In this document: positions 9,854 through 20,713 of the stretch, piece after piece
How the letters are laid out: each line of letters opens with the position of its first letter
Numbering within the stretch: position 1 is the first letter of the stretch
The notes under the pieces: model-generated
What the model saw: only the letters and a program-made list of their open reading frames with translations
What the model was told of the DNA's origin: nothing
Database searches by the model: none
DNA from: Microthyrium microscopicum
Taxonomy: Eukaryota; Ascomycota; Dothideomycetes; Microthyriales; Microthyriaceae
Assembly (NCBI GenBank): GCA_010405405.1
Contig: MU004241.1
Span: 855,373 to 919,372, forward strand
Direction of reading: 5' to 3'
Length of the DNA stretch: 64,000 nt
Made by a program: the position numbers and the translations under genes

Positions 9854-11719
9854 CTAGGTTGTATGTGTTGTGTGGTCCTGGCCTGGAACCATGGTCATTT
9901 GCTTCTTTCTCTCAGTCGACTCTTCCAAGGCGGATTCGATGTGGTTGTTCATTTTCGAATGAACTGGCTCCAGAGCACAAGCCAAGATAGCATTTGCTGC
10001 TATGAAAACGGAGATGGCAATCCACACATACTTGTAAGAGTAGACCTGAGCATTGGTTTGGGCGAGTTGCAACTGTGGTATCAAGTTCTTTGGCAGATTT
10101 GGCACCATGCCCAGCGCTGTTGGCTGAGTGCTCTTAAGAGCTTTTATCACTGCTTGAGTCAGATTGGCTTGTCCGGCGGGTCCGAGTACTGAGAGTACAT
10201 TTCGTGGTAGTTCTGTGGCCATTTTGTTGTTGAGGATGGCAGTGAACGTGGTAATGCCGATAATGCCTCCAAGAGCGCGACACGCTACACTGAGAGTTCC
10301 TGCGGCTCCGAGGAGGAAAGATGGGACAGATAGGACCAAAGCCACGACGGGAATTGTTGTTGTTACTGCAGTTCCAATTCCAAGAAGCGAGGAGAAAGTG
10401 TATGCCCATGAGAGGCGGTTCTGATTTTGTAGAGCCATGAGTCCTGATTAAGTTAGCTATCAAGTCACAGTGATCATACACGCCCTCTAGAGATTGACGT
10501 ACCCGACCAAAGGCTGCACCAAAACAACGCTCCAACCAATAGAGTACGATAGCTCTTTGTTCGTGCCATAATGGCACCGGCTGGGAAGCATCCAAATGCA
10601 CTAGTTGCCAAGTAAGGAGTCAAGACCGTCGCAATCTTGACCGCATCGTGTGTATAAAGCGCCGCCACTTGTTGCGAAAACATGACATTGACGCCGAGTA
10701 GAAGCATGCCGTCAATAACACAAACGATCAGCAGGATGGGAAAGTTGCGAGTGATGAACATTCGATGATCAAGAATGCCTTCTTTATAGCCTAATCGTTC
10801 GTAAAATCCAAAAGCAACCAGTCCAATAGCGCCGATGGTCAATGGTGCCACAACACGTCCAGCACTCCAAGGATAGGTTTGTCCTCCCCAAGTCAGGGCT
10901 ATGATGAGAGAAGCAATGGATCCAGAGAAGAGCACAATTCCAACATAATCAATCTTTCCTGCGATTTCTTTTAGGGCGGCCATTTGCCGTCTCAGTGTTG
11001 TTGGCGGAGGATGATAGAACGCAAAGACAAGTATGGCGCTGGCTCCGTAATGGAAAGCATTCAAGTAGTAGGCCCATCTGAACGAGTGATATTTAACAAA
11101 AGCTCCGGCAGCCAATGTTCCTGTTACCACAACAATACTGGCGAAGAATTGCGAAAATCCCATGGTCCATGGTCGGAGTCGGTTAGGCGTCACTTCTTGG
11201 GCTGCTGGAATCCCCATGATACATCCCGCGTTCCCAAGGCCAATAAAGCAATTGCCGATGATTATTGTGGTGGTCTTATGTGCAGATCCTGAAATTACCG
11301 CGCCCATCATACCCATTATAGAACCTAAAACAAGGAACCATTTTTTCCCTAAACGGTCACTCAAGAATCCAAAGACCGGTGCAATCGCAAGTGTGACGAC
11401 GAAGTTTGAGTTGGCAAGCCATGGAGCCAGTTCGGGCTCTCCTAGAGCTGCTACTTGGAATTTTATAGTGGTGTTAACCTACGGGAAACTTGTGATTAAT
11501 GACTTGGACTTGAGGAAGAAAGACTCCACATACAGTGTTAGAAAGTGCGGCACAATTGTTGGCCCAACTTAATGCGATTACGGCGAGGATAGTCGTCAAC
11601 TTGACCTGATATAGATTCTCTGGCTCAGGTTCGACAAGAGCCCCATCTACGGGCTCTATAGGGTAGGATGATTGCTTCGTGACATCCATTTTCTCTCTGA
11701 CATCTTTGTCCATCGACAT
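9854..11719 (-). CDS. MFS transporter, TRI12/trichothecene-efflux type
   Basis: Exons 11719-11534, 11478-10503 and 10443-9854 give 583 residues. The MFS signature after helix 2 is seen as GFLSDRLGKKW. Helices run the length of the protein, consistent with the 14-helix drug:H+ antiporter group. The TRI12 likeness comes from the N-terminal PENLYQVKLTTILAVIALSW stretch, the YHPPPTTLRR loop after helix 6 and the IDYVGIVLFSGSIASLIIAL segment. These carriers export toxins, drugs or siderophores across the plasma membrane using the proton gradient. The intron junctions restore continuous MFS similarity. The gene is convergent with the SDR gene 223 bp away. Export of a product of the neighbouring enzymes is a guess from position only. 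Confidence 0.9.
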
Positions 11720-12933
11720 GGTAGTGGTCGACTATATATCCAACAGATATAGTGGTCTAACTTTTGATAATGGAATTTAGCTAAGGACTAGCCATGCGTT
11801 TGTAAGAGGGTATCGAGCCCGGTGTTTTGAAGCGGCGCGATTTTGCGACTACGATGCGGAGTCGAGGAAATGATGGAGAAAGAAATCACTGACCTATGAG
11901 GACGACAGCACCAAAGATCAATGTTAAATTTTCACCAGGTAAAGACAAGGGTAGAAGCCTTCATATAGTAATCGATAGAGATTTTTGTCGATCGGACGAA
12001 GTTATATTGTATAAGGAACCTGGGCGCTGTACTGCGTACAACCTACCTGTACAGCTAGCTTAAAGATTCAAAGCTCTCAGAACATCCAGCTGCATCAGCA
12101 GCTATATAATGTACCGCAAATGGTTCCCGTGAACACACTGACCTCGACTCGTGCGTTCGCGATCAATGGCAGGGGGCATTTCCATGTGGCAAACTCGGAT
12201 CACTTCCGAGAAGTTGAAACATTTGTATACGTAACAACCTACATTTGACTTGTATCGGAAAAAGAATCGTGAATGGAGGAATTCTTTTTGAGGGGTTTGA
12301 CTTGAGCACGTCAATGGCGCGTGTGCATTTTTGGCTTGTTCATCGAAAACCAGACCAGCGGTGTACCATCAAGTCGCTTATTGCTGGTGTTTGGGGAGCC
12401 AATAAGCGATCATTGACTAAAGTGCTCATGTAGCTTTTGGTAAGGCCATTCCGAGTGGCACACGGACTCCTGAATAGCCTCAACTTAGATTGATGTCAAA
12501 AACTTCTAGAAGATATGCTCTCCATTACCTCGACAATCAAACCCTAGACTGAATTCTTATGGCGTCAGCTGGGGTAGCTTTTTGTGTACAGAGAACGAAG
12601 GTCTATTGGAAGTTCAAAGTCGAGAGAGGAATAGTGTTTGCTATGCATCAACCGACAGAGAGAGCTGGAGATACAATAAATGTGCCGAGCTGATCCGTTC
12701 TTGGCGTTCGTTTACCAAACATTCGATAGATGGCCAAGGTAATGTATATTCGGAAGTTGTGCATTGCATAGGAACAAGAGATGAGCTGGATACGGGCTGG
12801 CAATGCTTCAGCAAAGTAAAGATATGAACATGTCAACAGAATGTGAGAATTTCCAGAAATGTTGTCCAAATGGTGCTCATATTTGAGAGGAGTATGTGAC
12901 TGGGTATCATTGACGCAAATATGCTGTAAGATG
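11720..12933. other. 1.2-kb intergenic region
   Basis: This contains the promoter of the TRI12-like gene and the 3' side of the CHCH-protein gene. Short open frames exist, but none has family features or splice-supported extension. I see no RNA gene or repeat. Confidence 0.5.
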
Positions 12934-13923
12934 TTATAAATCGGGCTCCTCTCTTCCCCACCACTTGGAAAGACGGTCCGTTATGGTTTCTGCTCCTTCT
13001 TGTTTCCTTTGCTCTCGTTCTTGCTTGCTCTTATTCAGAATCCTCTCATATTCTTGAACAGCTTTCGACTGATCTCTGATGTTGCCGACTCGTGATGCCT
13101 CCTCTACCATCCGTTCGTCGGGAGTCATGTTCTTCACTGTTTGCTGGTATTTTTCTCGTGCGTCTTCCGGTACGTGGGATAAATCGGTGGTTTCAGCCAT
13201 CTTTTGAGCAACATCGGCCACTCGTAAGGCTTCTGGGGATGAGACTCCCAGAACCTTTGCAAGATTCTCTCGGGACATGATTGGTTTGAATTGAGGTGCC
13301 GGTAGACCCTTTTCTTTTGCCTCTCTTGTAGCGACCTCGTGTTGTATCATCTGTTGATACAACCGATCAGCATGCATCTGAATCTGGTCTTCAACTTCTT
13401 GAGGTCGCCCATCGTAACTAAGATAGCCCAAAGCTCCCAGAAATTTGGTTTGCAGCATAGTACATCGGTCCAGTGCTCTAGATTCGTCTCGACACATCAT
13501 GAGTCGTTTTCCATAACTTCCATTTTTCCAGCAGTCGTCCTCAGCCAATGCCTCAAAAGAACAATTCTCCAATGCTATCTTTGCAATTTCTCTTTTTCTC
13601 GCCTTGTATGAAAGAGATATGTCTCTGAGCACCTCGCTGTCCGATTTTGCTTCCACGTAGCTCCCTGGAGCCTTGTATGTTTTCCAAAGATGCGCATAGC
13701 GGCCATCTTGATAGAGAGACTGTGCGGGGACTTGCGGTTCTGTGTGATTTGTTGACGATATCGTAGGGTCGTTATTCACCGGGTGGCTATCAGTTCTGGG
13801 TTTTGCTATAGGTGGAAGAGTTTTCGGAGATGCCTTGGGAGCCTCTTTTTCCAGAAACTGCCGTAGGTTGGGATCCAAGTCCTTCAGAGGATCGTCGGGA
13901 TTGCTGTTGAACGGCCAGACCAT
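12934..13923 (-). CDS. Twin-CX9C (CHCH-like) protein
   Basis: Single exon, 329 residues, starting MVWPFNSNPDD. Cysteines 121/131 and 144/154 form two CX9C pairs 12 residues apart. That is the coiled-coil-helix-coiled-coil-helix pattern of small proteins oxidised by Mia40 in the mitochondrial intermembrane space. Here the motif is embedded in a longer protein: about 110 Pro/Asp-rich residues come before it, and a charged, probably helical tail of about 170 residues follows. Related fungal proteins are conserved but poorly characterised, and are sometimes labelled autophagy proteins; I cannot confirm that name. Location in the intermembrane space is inferred from the cysteine pattern. It shares a 252-bp divergent promoter with the Ame1-like gene. 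Confidence 0.75.
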   Translation of the reverse strand: MVWPFNSNPDDPLKDLDPNLRQFLEKEAPKASPKTLPPIAKPRTDSHPVNNDPTISSTNHTEPQVPAQSLYQDGRYAHLWKTYKAPGSYVEAKSDSEVLRDISLSYKARKREIAKIALENCSFEALAEDDCWKNGSYGKRLMMCRDESRALDRCTMLQTKFLGALGYLSYDGRPQEVEDQIQMHADRLYQQMIQHEVATREAKEKGLPAPQFKPIMSRENLAKVLGVSSPEALRVADVAQKMAETTDLSHVPEDAREKYQQTVKNMTPDERMVEEASRVGNIRDQSKAVQEYERILNKSKQEREQRKQEGAETITDRLSKWWGREEPDL

Positions 13924-14175
13924 ATTGTATTATTGCAACGTGAAGAGCATAAGGGTAGTCCGATGGATTGCCGTCGCTGCGAGTCAATTTGTGAGGGATT
14001 TTGAATAGATATGGCAGCTTGATGGTCGATTGGAAATTGTTGCTTCAATTGAAGCTTTGGTGTCTCAAAAGCTCGGACCATGTTAGCGTCCTGTTGTAAC
14101 TTCATCCTTTTCTGCGCCTTGTTGCAGCTCATCAGAACATAAACACGTCTCCCAACGCGTCCCACAATTCCCACC

Positions 14176-15926
14176 ATGGACCCGGCCGGTAAGATTTACC
14201 TTTCCCTATTTATTGTGTGGTATTAATACTGATTATTGGAACGCGTAGATCGCGAAGAACGACGTCGTCAGCGACAGCGCGGCGCTTGGCGCGGGTACGG
14301 CACTCACCTCAATATTTGACATCTTTTAATACTAACAAATGCTACAGGGAGCGCGAACTTAAGAACGCAGACTTTGCATTTAGTTTTGCTGGTACTCCTG
14401 GCTCCACAAGGGGAAGAAGCACACCTGCAAGAACTCCGGCCGTTCCTTCAGCCGAGCGCAAAGGAAACTCTACAGCAAGATCCAGCACGAAAACACCGAT
14501 CGCGCCGAACACAAATCAATCGTCTAGCTCGTTAGTCAAAAGCAGACATTCTTCGAAACTGCGTCAAGTCGACAACCACAAATTCCAAACTCCCGTAGAA
14601 GAACGGAAACGAAAGCGCACATCAAACCATACAATTGCGGAAGAGGAAGAGGATGAGCTTGCGAGTGTGTCCAAAAGGACAACAGATGTGCCACCGAAGA
14701 AGCGAAGGATATCGGATGAAGAGCGGGCCTCGCAGCCGGTAGCAGACGAGGACGAGCTGCATCTAGAATCCCCGGAACACGACACTTCTGCTTTTAGTGG
14801 CAGCCATCAGCAAACCTTATCAGCAGCCAAATCACTCCAAGCTGGACCTACTCCCCTCGCCAAACCCAAGCGTCTATCCACAAATCGTGTAGCTTCAGCA
14901 TCGAAGCATCGTACTCCTCTAGCCATCATCAACGATAACACCGCTGTTTTAGCTGAGGATGACGATGTTGTACAATTAGGAGGTGACACTGAACTTGCTG
15001 TTGATGAAGACTCCTTTGATTCTTCGAGCAAGGAAAATGCAAATCTCACCGTTAGAACAAACGCCACTCGGCCCTCGGAAACCTTTGCTCCGGATTTAGA
15101 AGGCACCAGAGACGATGTTCTTGACAACCTGCTTGAAGAAGATGTCGAACTGCAAACAGAAGTCCAGGACCAGACTGAAGAGCAAATATTATCTGATCCA
15201 GTTACAGCTCCAGCTCAAAGACCCAACAAGACTACCAAGCCAGCCCGTCGGCGGAAACGGAGAGCCAACGCCGAACGCTCTGGCGAGGAAATTCCCACCA
15301 TCGGTATTACCGTCTGGCGACCCTCCAAGAAACCAGACTCTGAAATCAACCCTCTTGGTGCAATATCTATCCCGTCTATCAATCCTTTAGATGTGCTTGC
15401 CCAGTGCTTGACTGAGATATGCGACAATCAGATTCGCAAACTTCGTGCTCAGAATGTAAAAAGCCGGCAATTGCTCGCCCTCGCCGCCTTTCGAAACGCG
15501 CTTGAGGAATCTCTTCTACAGTTATCAGTTGAGCAGAATATGGTATATTCTCTCACAGGCTACCTCAAAAAACAAAAACGCGAGCAAGGAGACCTACGTG
15601 CAGAGCTCATGCGTATCAAGAAAGAGAAAGAAGAAGTACTTCTACAACAAGATACTTTCCGAGCACGACACGTTACCGTCAAGAAAGAAAACCAAGAGAA
15701 TTACTCCCTTGGTGAGTCTTTCAGCGAATTCAAGAAGGCTGTCAAGAATCACCAAAGGTCTACTGAAGCAGCTCAGGAAGAGGCTACAGAAGACGAACAC
15801 GTGGAAAGAGTTCAAGATGTGCTCAAGGAGGTAAAGGCCATTATGAGCAACGGAGGTCTGCTGCGGACAGTGACAAAATGGAACTCTTCAATGGAGAGTT
15901 CTCTGGAAGCTCTGCAAGCAGGCTGA
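14176..15926 (+). CDS. Probable inner kinetochore protein, Ame1/CENP-U type
   Basis: Exons 14176-14188 (only 13 nt), 14249-14294 and 14348-15926 give 545 residues. The assembled N-terminus is a short basic box (DREERRRQRQRG) then NADFAFSF, recalling the N-terminal motif by which yeast Ame1 contacts the Mis12/Mtw1 complex. Residues of about 50-370 are disordered and charged, with Pro/Ser/Thr-rich and KKRR-type basic patches. The C-terminal third begins INPLDVLAQ and continues as a long coiled coil, matching the layout of Ame1/CENP-U, which pairs with Okp1/CENP-Q in the CCAN/COMA complex. Similarity was judged by eye and the family diverges fast, so the name is probable. Alternatives are another coiled-coil kinetochore or chromatin protein. 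Confidence 0.62.
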
Positions 15927-16513
15927 GCGGCGCTGTCAGGTCCTCAATAATGATGATGAATCCTACATATAAACGAGCCTACCGAGCACGGATTACAATG
16001 CAAATACATTATTCTTCCCATTGATATCTATGTTTATGAAGCTCTCAAACCCAAAAAATGCTATTATAGCTGGAATCATCGTACTTATTTGCACGTACGC
16101 AGGAATATGCCCAGGTATGGCACACTCAGGTAGATTCTGACGATGACACTGGAGATTCTCTCAAACACTGGCCAACAAAGAATCACCAGAACGTTCCTTT
16201 CAACCATGCAGTCATTGTTATTGAAGAGCATTGACACAATTTTGAACAGCCGAAGCTTTAGCTTCCAAGCAAGCTATTGTTTATCCCGCAGAATCTTTAC
16301 CAACACGCATTAGATGAGAGAGCAAGATCATAGATTATTTTACTAACTGTATTGCCATTTCAGAATCAGGCAATTATTTCTTCCGGGTTATTAACACCTT
16401 CATATCCTCCTCTCAACACCTTATATTCCAGTAAGTGTCTCATGGCGAAGAAGAGACCACTCGTCTTACATCGCCAATTCTAAAACCTGGGACCTACGAA
16501 TGTAAATTCTGCC
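15927..16513. other. Intergenic gap
   Basis: 587 bp between the Ame1-like stop and the next ATG. It is AT-leaning, with no recognisable gene or repeat. Confidence 0.5.
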
Positions 16514-17194
16514 ATGTTTCAAAGCCCAAGTCCATTTAGCGCACCTTTCCGCTTGGACTCATGCCCAAACTCACAGGACGGTTGTTTTCACATTCTCCCA
16601 TTCCTAGACGATATTTGGGGCTGGCTTGATATGGCCTCCCCCATTAGCAAACTATTCGCCTGGGATGACATAAAGTCTTTGGACCCGCATTCACAAATTT
16701 CAAGACTTCTCCAAGATCATTCTAGAGCGTGCGTTGGCAGGCCGGATCTCGATATAATGCGGTTTCAGCAATTTTATTCACTTTCTATTGGCCTCAAACA
16801 CTGGCAAAACCCGGAAATATTGTACCTGGCCATGGCCGAGGATGCGAAACAATGCAAGATAGCTTTACAGCTCATTAACCGCTTACTAGAACGGACCTGG
16901 GATGCTACGGGCGATCCGGAAACTCGACAGAGAAAGGCGACCTACTTGGAGTACGACCAAACTCTTATAGAATATCTTTCTGTAATGCTGCAAAACTATG
17001 TCAAGCTTGCAGTCGATGCTCCTGCAATGGAAGACTACTATGAAAAATTGATCGAGACCAAAGCATTCCATAAGTGGGAAGATTTGGAGGCCATTGACCC
17101 ATTGAAGCCTGCTATTAGACTTCCTAAGCTTTTCAGGATTCACCTTCCAAATCCACATCGAAGATTTGAACGAAGACTGATGGCATTTGATTAA
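16514..17194 (+). CDS. Hypothetical protein, 226 residues
   Basis: One open frame starting at ATG 16514. I do not recognise the family. The N-terminus holds Pro/Ser and two Cys, then a hydrophobic, Trp-containing stretch (FLDDIWGWLDM). The rest looks helical and mixed-charge, ending in a basic segment (PHRRFERRLMAFD). No signal peptide or clear membrane helix is visible. Its length and protein-like composition make chance unlikely, but it could be a lineage-specific orphan or a piece of a larger gene. Confidence 0.5.
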   Translation: MFQSPSPFSAPFRLDSCPNSQDGCFHILPFLDDIWGWLDMASPISKLFAWDDIKSLDPHSQISRLLQDHSRACVGRPDLDIMRFQQFYSLSIGLKHWQNPEILYLAMAEDAKQCKIALQLINRLLERTWDATGDPETRQRKATYLEYDQTLIEYLSVMLQNYVKLAVDAPAMEDYYEKLIETKAFHKWEDLEAIDPLKPAIRLPKLFRIHLPNPHRRFERRLMAFD

Positions 17195-17431
17195 TATTAC
17201 ATACGACGGAGGGTAAGAGAAGCCCTGTGTTTGAACTGGAAAAGAACTCATAAAGAAGATATTGTCATATCGGATACACTACCTGAGATATCACACTGTA
17301 AACCATTTGGTGCCTTAAGAAGCTAGAACAATGAGAAGTCAAAACCATTACTCTACTTCCAGAGGCTGAAGGTTAGCAATCAGGCTTCACTTTCTCTATC
17401 TTCTATTCCTTGAACCTGTCGTCCAGAGAAG

Positions 17432-17656
17432 TCATGAGTCTAATGAGTGGAGAAATGATGGTATCTTGAGGATGTTCGAGATTTGCGAGTCCTGACGAAG
17501 AATATAAATCACATTACCAGGACGATCAGGTGCGACTTCTTCTTTGGCTAGGCACTCAAATGTAACGCGCTGGTCAAGATGATAACTTTTCTTCACGCAG
17601 TCTGCGAGTTCAGTGACACTTGGTCGTTTGCGCCTCCTCTTCAGACGTAACGACAT
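17432..17656 (-). CDS. Possible small basic protein, 74 residues
   Basis: An ATG frame starting MSLRLKRRRKRPS. The N-terminus is very basic and is followed by an acidic/Cys-containing middle (ECLAKEEVAPDRPG). No family is recognised. It lies between the orphan gene and the kinase relic. The length is near the range where chance frames occur, so support is weak. Confidence 0.25.
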   Translation of the reverse strand: MSLRLKRRRKRPSVTELADCVKKSYHLDQRVTFECLAKEEVAPDRPGNVIYILRQDSQISNILKIPSFLHSLDS

Positions 17657-17885
17657 GGCGGAGGCCAGCGAATGTGATTAGGTGACATTGGTCAATGCTT
17701 TGGTTTCGACAAAATGATGTGATGACGTCCGCTGGTGACCAGCAGTTGTAATGTCGACAATAGCTACGGCGAGGTGTTGCCTGGGTTGGTACCGGTAGTA
17801 CTGTTCCTTGGAAGTTGAGTGGAAGCTGTTAGGCTGTGACCATATGTATTACCGCACCGATTACATGTACATCGGCTGGAAATCC

Positions 17886-18385
17886 TTACTCGGGATGTTC
17901 TGGCGGCTGGCAGCCCAAAGTAGCCCTCTGGCCTCGGACAGGCTGTCCGTCGTGAAGCTTTTCACTGTGGCCAAAGTCTGCCAGGTTGAATGTTGGAATG
18001 GGGTTCGAGGATAACTTGACAAGCACATTCTCAGAATTGATATCGCATGGGCAACACTGTGTTCATGTAGCCAAGCCACGGCAGAGATCAAAAATGCATA
18101 CAATCCCCAAATAGTAGGTTCATCCCCATTTCCATTACTCTGGGGCTGAATGAATCCCGCGAGATCATAGTCGCAGGGTTCCAAGAACAAGACGTCAGAT
18201 AGACTTGGCAGTTTGTCCGCTTCATCCTGGGGAAACCCCTTGAGGATATGATTGTTACCTTCAAAACTTCGAAAGGAGCTTATCATTTGCTGCTCTAATG
18301 ATGTGCTTGGAGTCCGCACCTTCACAACTACTCGGTTCGTTCCTTTTGCATACACGTAGACTTCGCGATTCTTGTATGATGCCAT
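17886..18385 (-). pseudogene. Truncated, frame-shifted protein kinase copy
   Basis: From ATG 18385 the frame reads as a small protein-kinase N-lobe and hinge up to WLHEHSVAH. The next frame then carries the catalytic-loop and activation-segment motifs: DINSENVLVKL, NLADFG (DFG) and PPEHPE (APE-like), ending at a stop at 17886-17888. The two halves are out of register by one base near 18045, inside the HxD motif, so the catalytic loop is broken. The N-lobe has a lysine in VVVKV but no obvious glycine loop. The whole C-lobe after the APE motif is missing. Truncated fungal-specific kinases of this type are common near heterokaryon or effector-like loci. A sequencing error could explain the shift but not the missing C-lobe. 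Confidence 0.7.
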
Positions 18386-18984
18386 AATAATGTTTATAAA
18401 TATGAACGGTTTTGATGGTCTCATCGCCTCACTAAGCATTGCAAATATAATAGTAAGAGACATTGGATAACGCAGAAAGGCAGGCCGCAGGAGTGATGGA
18501 CGGCCAAAACACATTTCGCAGAATGATGCTCACGATCAGATTCCTATGTTTAGATGCAGCTGGCTGCTTTGAGGGAGCAAAAGCTATTATGTTGAACAAC
18601 TGAAGCTGAAGGTTGCAAGTGCCAAAGAAAAGACGGAACAACAGCTTCAAAATTCATTATTGAAGGCTAGGACATGAGCACAGCTTGAGCCGGGAAGCCG
18701 AATCCCGAAATACCGATGATTTGATCGCCAGTTCGCAGGCATATTTCGGTATTTCGGTACTGATGCATTGAGCCAGATGCAACTAACTAACTTGAAGCTA
18801 CTCCGTACTAGGGTACAATGTACCAACGCTCGAGTCTCAAGAAACACCACCTTGACAGTTCACTATGTCGTCTGCTAACGCTTTATTTCATCTTTTCTAA
18901 ATCTTTCTTCGTGGCCTCGCCCCTCCTTTATCGTCGCCGACAATTTGGCCATGACCTTGCTCGCTGTTAGCCAGCTCGACAGCC
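18386..18984. other. Intergenic gap
   Basis: Region between the kinase relic and the glutaminyl-cyclase gene. The minus-strand frame of the relic stays open to about 18514 but with no kinase similarity. Nothing else is supported. Confidence 0.45.
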
Positions 18985-20246
18985 ATGCTGCCCTCCTTGC
19001 TTTCGCTGTCGCTACTCTCCGTTCTCAGCTTCGTGTCCGCATATAAAGAACTGTCCAACTCCTCTCTCTCTGCCATTCCGTTTCCCGCACAGGACTTTGA
19101 CATAAACAATGGCGCTATCATGGCCCCCATCCTCCAAGTTCGTGTGGCTGGCACACCGGGCATTGAGAAAGTGCGACATCACTTTGTGAATTACTTTGCG
19201 CAACACCTTCCAAAGTGGGAGTTGACATGGGAAAACTCGACTCAACCTACAATTCTCGGCAAGGAAGTTGACTTTGCCAACTTGATATTTCGCAGAGACC
19301 CTCCGTGGGTCAAGCCCGGCCATGTTGAGCGCCTAGCCTTGGTCGCCCATTATGACTCCAAGATGGAGCCGGATGGATTTATTGGTGCAATTGATTCTGC
19401 GGCGCCTTGCGCAATGATGATACATGCCGCGCGATCTATCGACGAAGCACTTACCAAAAAATGGGATGAGCAGCAGAAGTCTGGGAAATACGACCACTTG
19501 ACTGCGCATGGCATCGAGCTTTACTTCTTGGATGGCGAAGAAGCATTCAAAAGCTGGACACATACGGATTCTATATACGGAGCAAGGCATGCGATCAAAA
19601 TCTACTATATGACGTTGTACTAACCGGTTCTAGATCTCTTGCTCAAACTCTCGAACGCTCAGTTAATCCAGCCATGTCTACATATCGCAATGGACTGGAA
19701 CAAATCTCCCTTTTTCTTCTCCTCGATTTACTTGGTGCATCGGTGCCAACCATCCCATCTTACTTTCCAACTACACATTGGGCCTACATGCACATGTCCA
19801 ATGTTGAGAAACGACTGCGAACAATGCGCCGACTAAAATCATCGCCCAACCATAGCAACAACAGAGCCAAAGGGATGCGAAAAGTAAAGGAACCTATGTT
19901 TATGAGTGATACGAAGAAAGACACCCACAACGCTTATTGGATGGGAGGACAAATCGAGGATGACCACATTCCCTTCATACAACGTGGGGTGCCAGTTTTA
20001 CACATAATTCCCGGCGCATTTCCATCAGTTTGGCACACAATTCTTGATGATGGCCAGCATCTCGATAATCCAACCACAGAAGACTGGGCTGTAATCGTAG
20101 CCGGGTTCTCAGCAGAATGGATGGAACTAGAAGGATATATGCCAAAGCAGGCGGCACAGCCAAGATCAACTCCGAAAGTCGAGGACTCTTTAGAAGAAAA
20201 TGAATGGGAATTAGACAATGAATTGCCACAGCATGATGAATTGTAA
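18985..20246 (+). CDS. Secreted glutaminyl-peptide cyclotransferase-like M28 enzyme
   Basis: Exons 18985-19586 and 19634-20246 give 404 residues. The 47-nt intron starts with GC (GCATGC) rather than GT and has a strong GTACTAAC branch before TAG. Splicing it restores the family block SIYGARSLAQ. Residues 1-19 are a signal peptide ending VSA. The fold is M28/glutaminyl cyclase: AHYDSK, the zinc ligand D137 in AIDSAAP, E185/E186 in DGEEAF, and H324 in VLHIIP. These match human QC D159, E202 and H330. The enzyme forms pyroglutamate at N-termini, or acts as an aminopeptidase if specificity differs. The C-terminal 40 residues are acidic and look disordered. It is probably secreted or in the secretory pathway. 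Confidence 0.9.
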
Positions 20247-20713
20247 GTTTCTCGCAAAATCGATCAATTGTTCACAATGCCCTTGAATTGGCTCGAATGT
20301 TCAGTGAGAGGATTTGGTATTGACACCCCTGTAGATTTCCTATCTGAGTAGATTTATGGGTTATTTTCACCATAGAGAATCAATAATGACCAATTACGGA
20401 TGAATCAGAAATATGTTTTCTTTGTTCTGGTGCTCGAGTTGTCGTTGGAATGTCCCCCAATTGTCCGTTTCCGAACTACTTTGCTTTGTTTGTCGCCGGC
20501 TTCGGGTTTTGTTATTGTTTGGATTGAATCGTTTTCAGACTTGGAGAACATCAAAACTTTGAGCATACCCGGCTGACCATTCACACCAAGGAAAACGCCT
20601 CGCTTCCTCCTACATTGAACCTATTTTCGAGTTTCAGTCAGCCCAGTCAGTTCTGAGCCAGTCGTCACTTTCTTCACATAAACCTACTCGTTCCCTCATT
20701 TCAAACCATTATC
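20247..20713. other. Intergenic gap and SAP-gene promoter
   Basis: 467 bp without a gene. The 120 bases before ATG 20714 are C/T-rich, a usual fungal leader. No repeats or RNA genes are seen. Confidence 0.5.

Noticed and set aside
7695-11719. Calling the SDR, scytalone dehydratase-like and TRI12 genes a secondary-metabolite cluster
   Set aside because: No backbone synthase or cluster-type regulator is adjacent; linkage alone is too weak.
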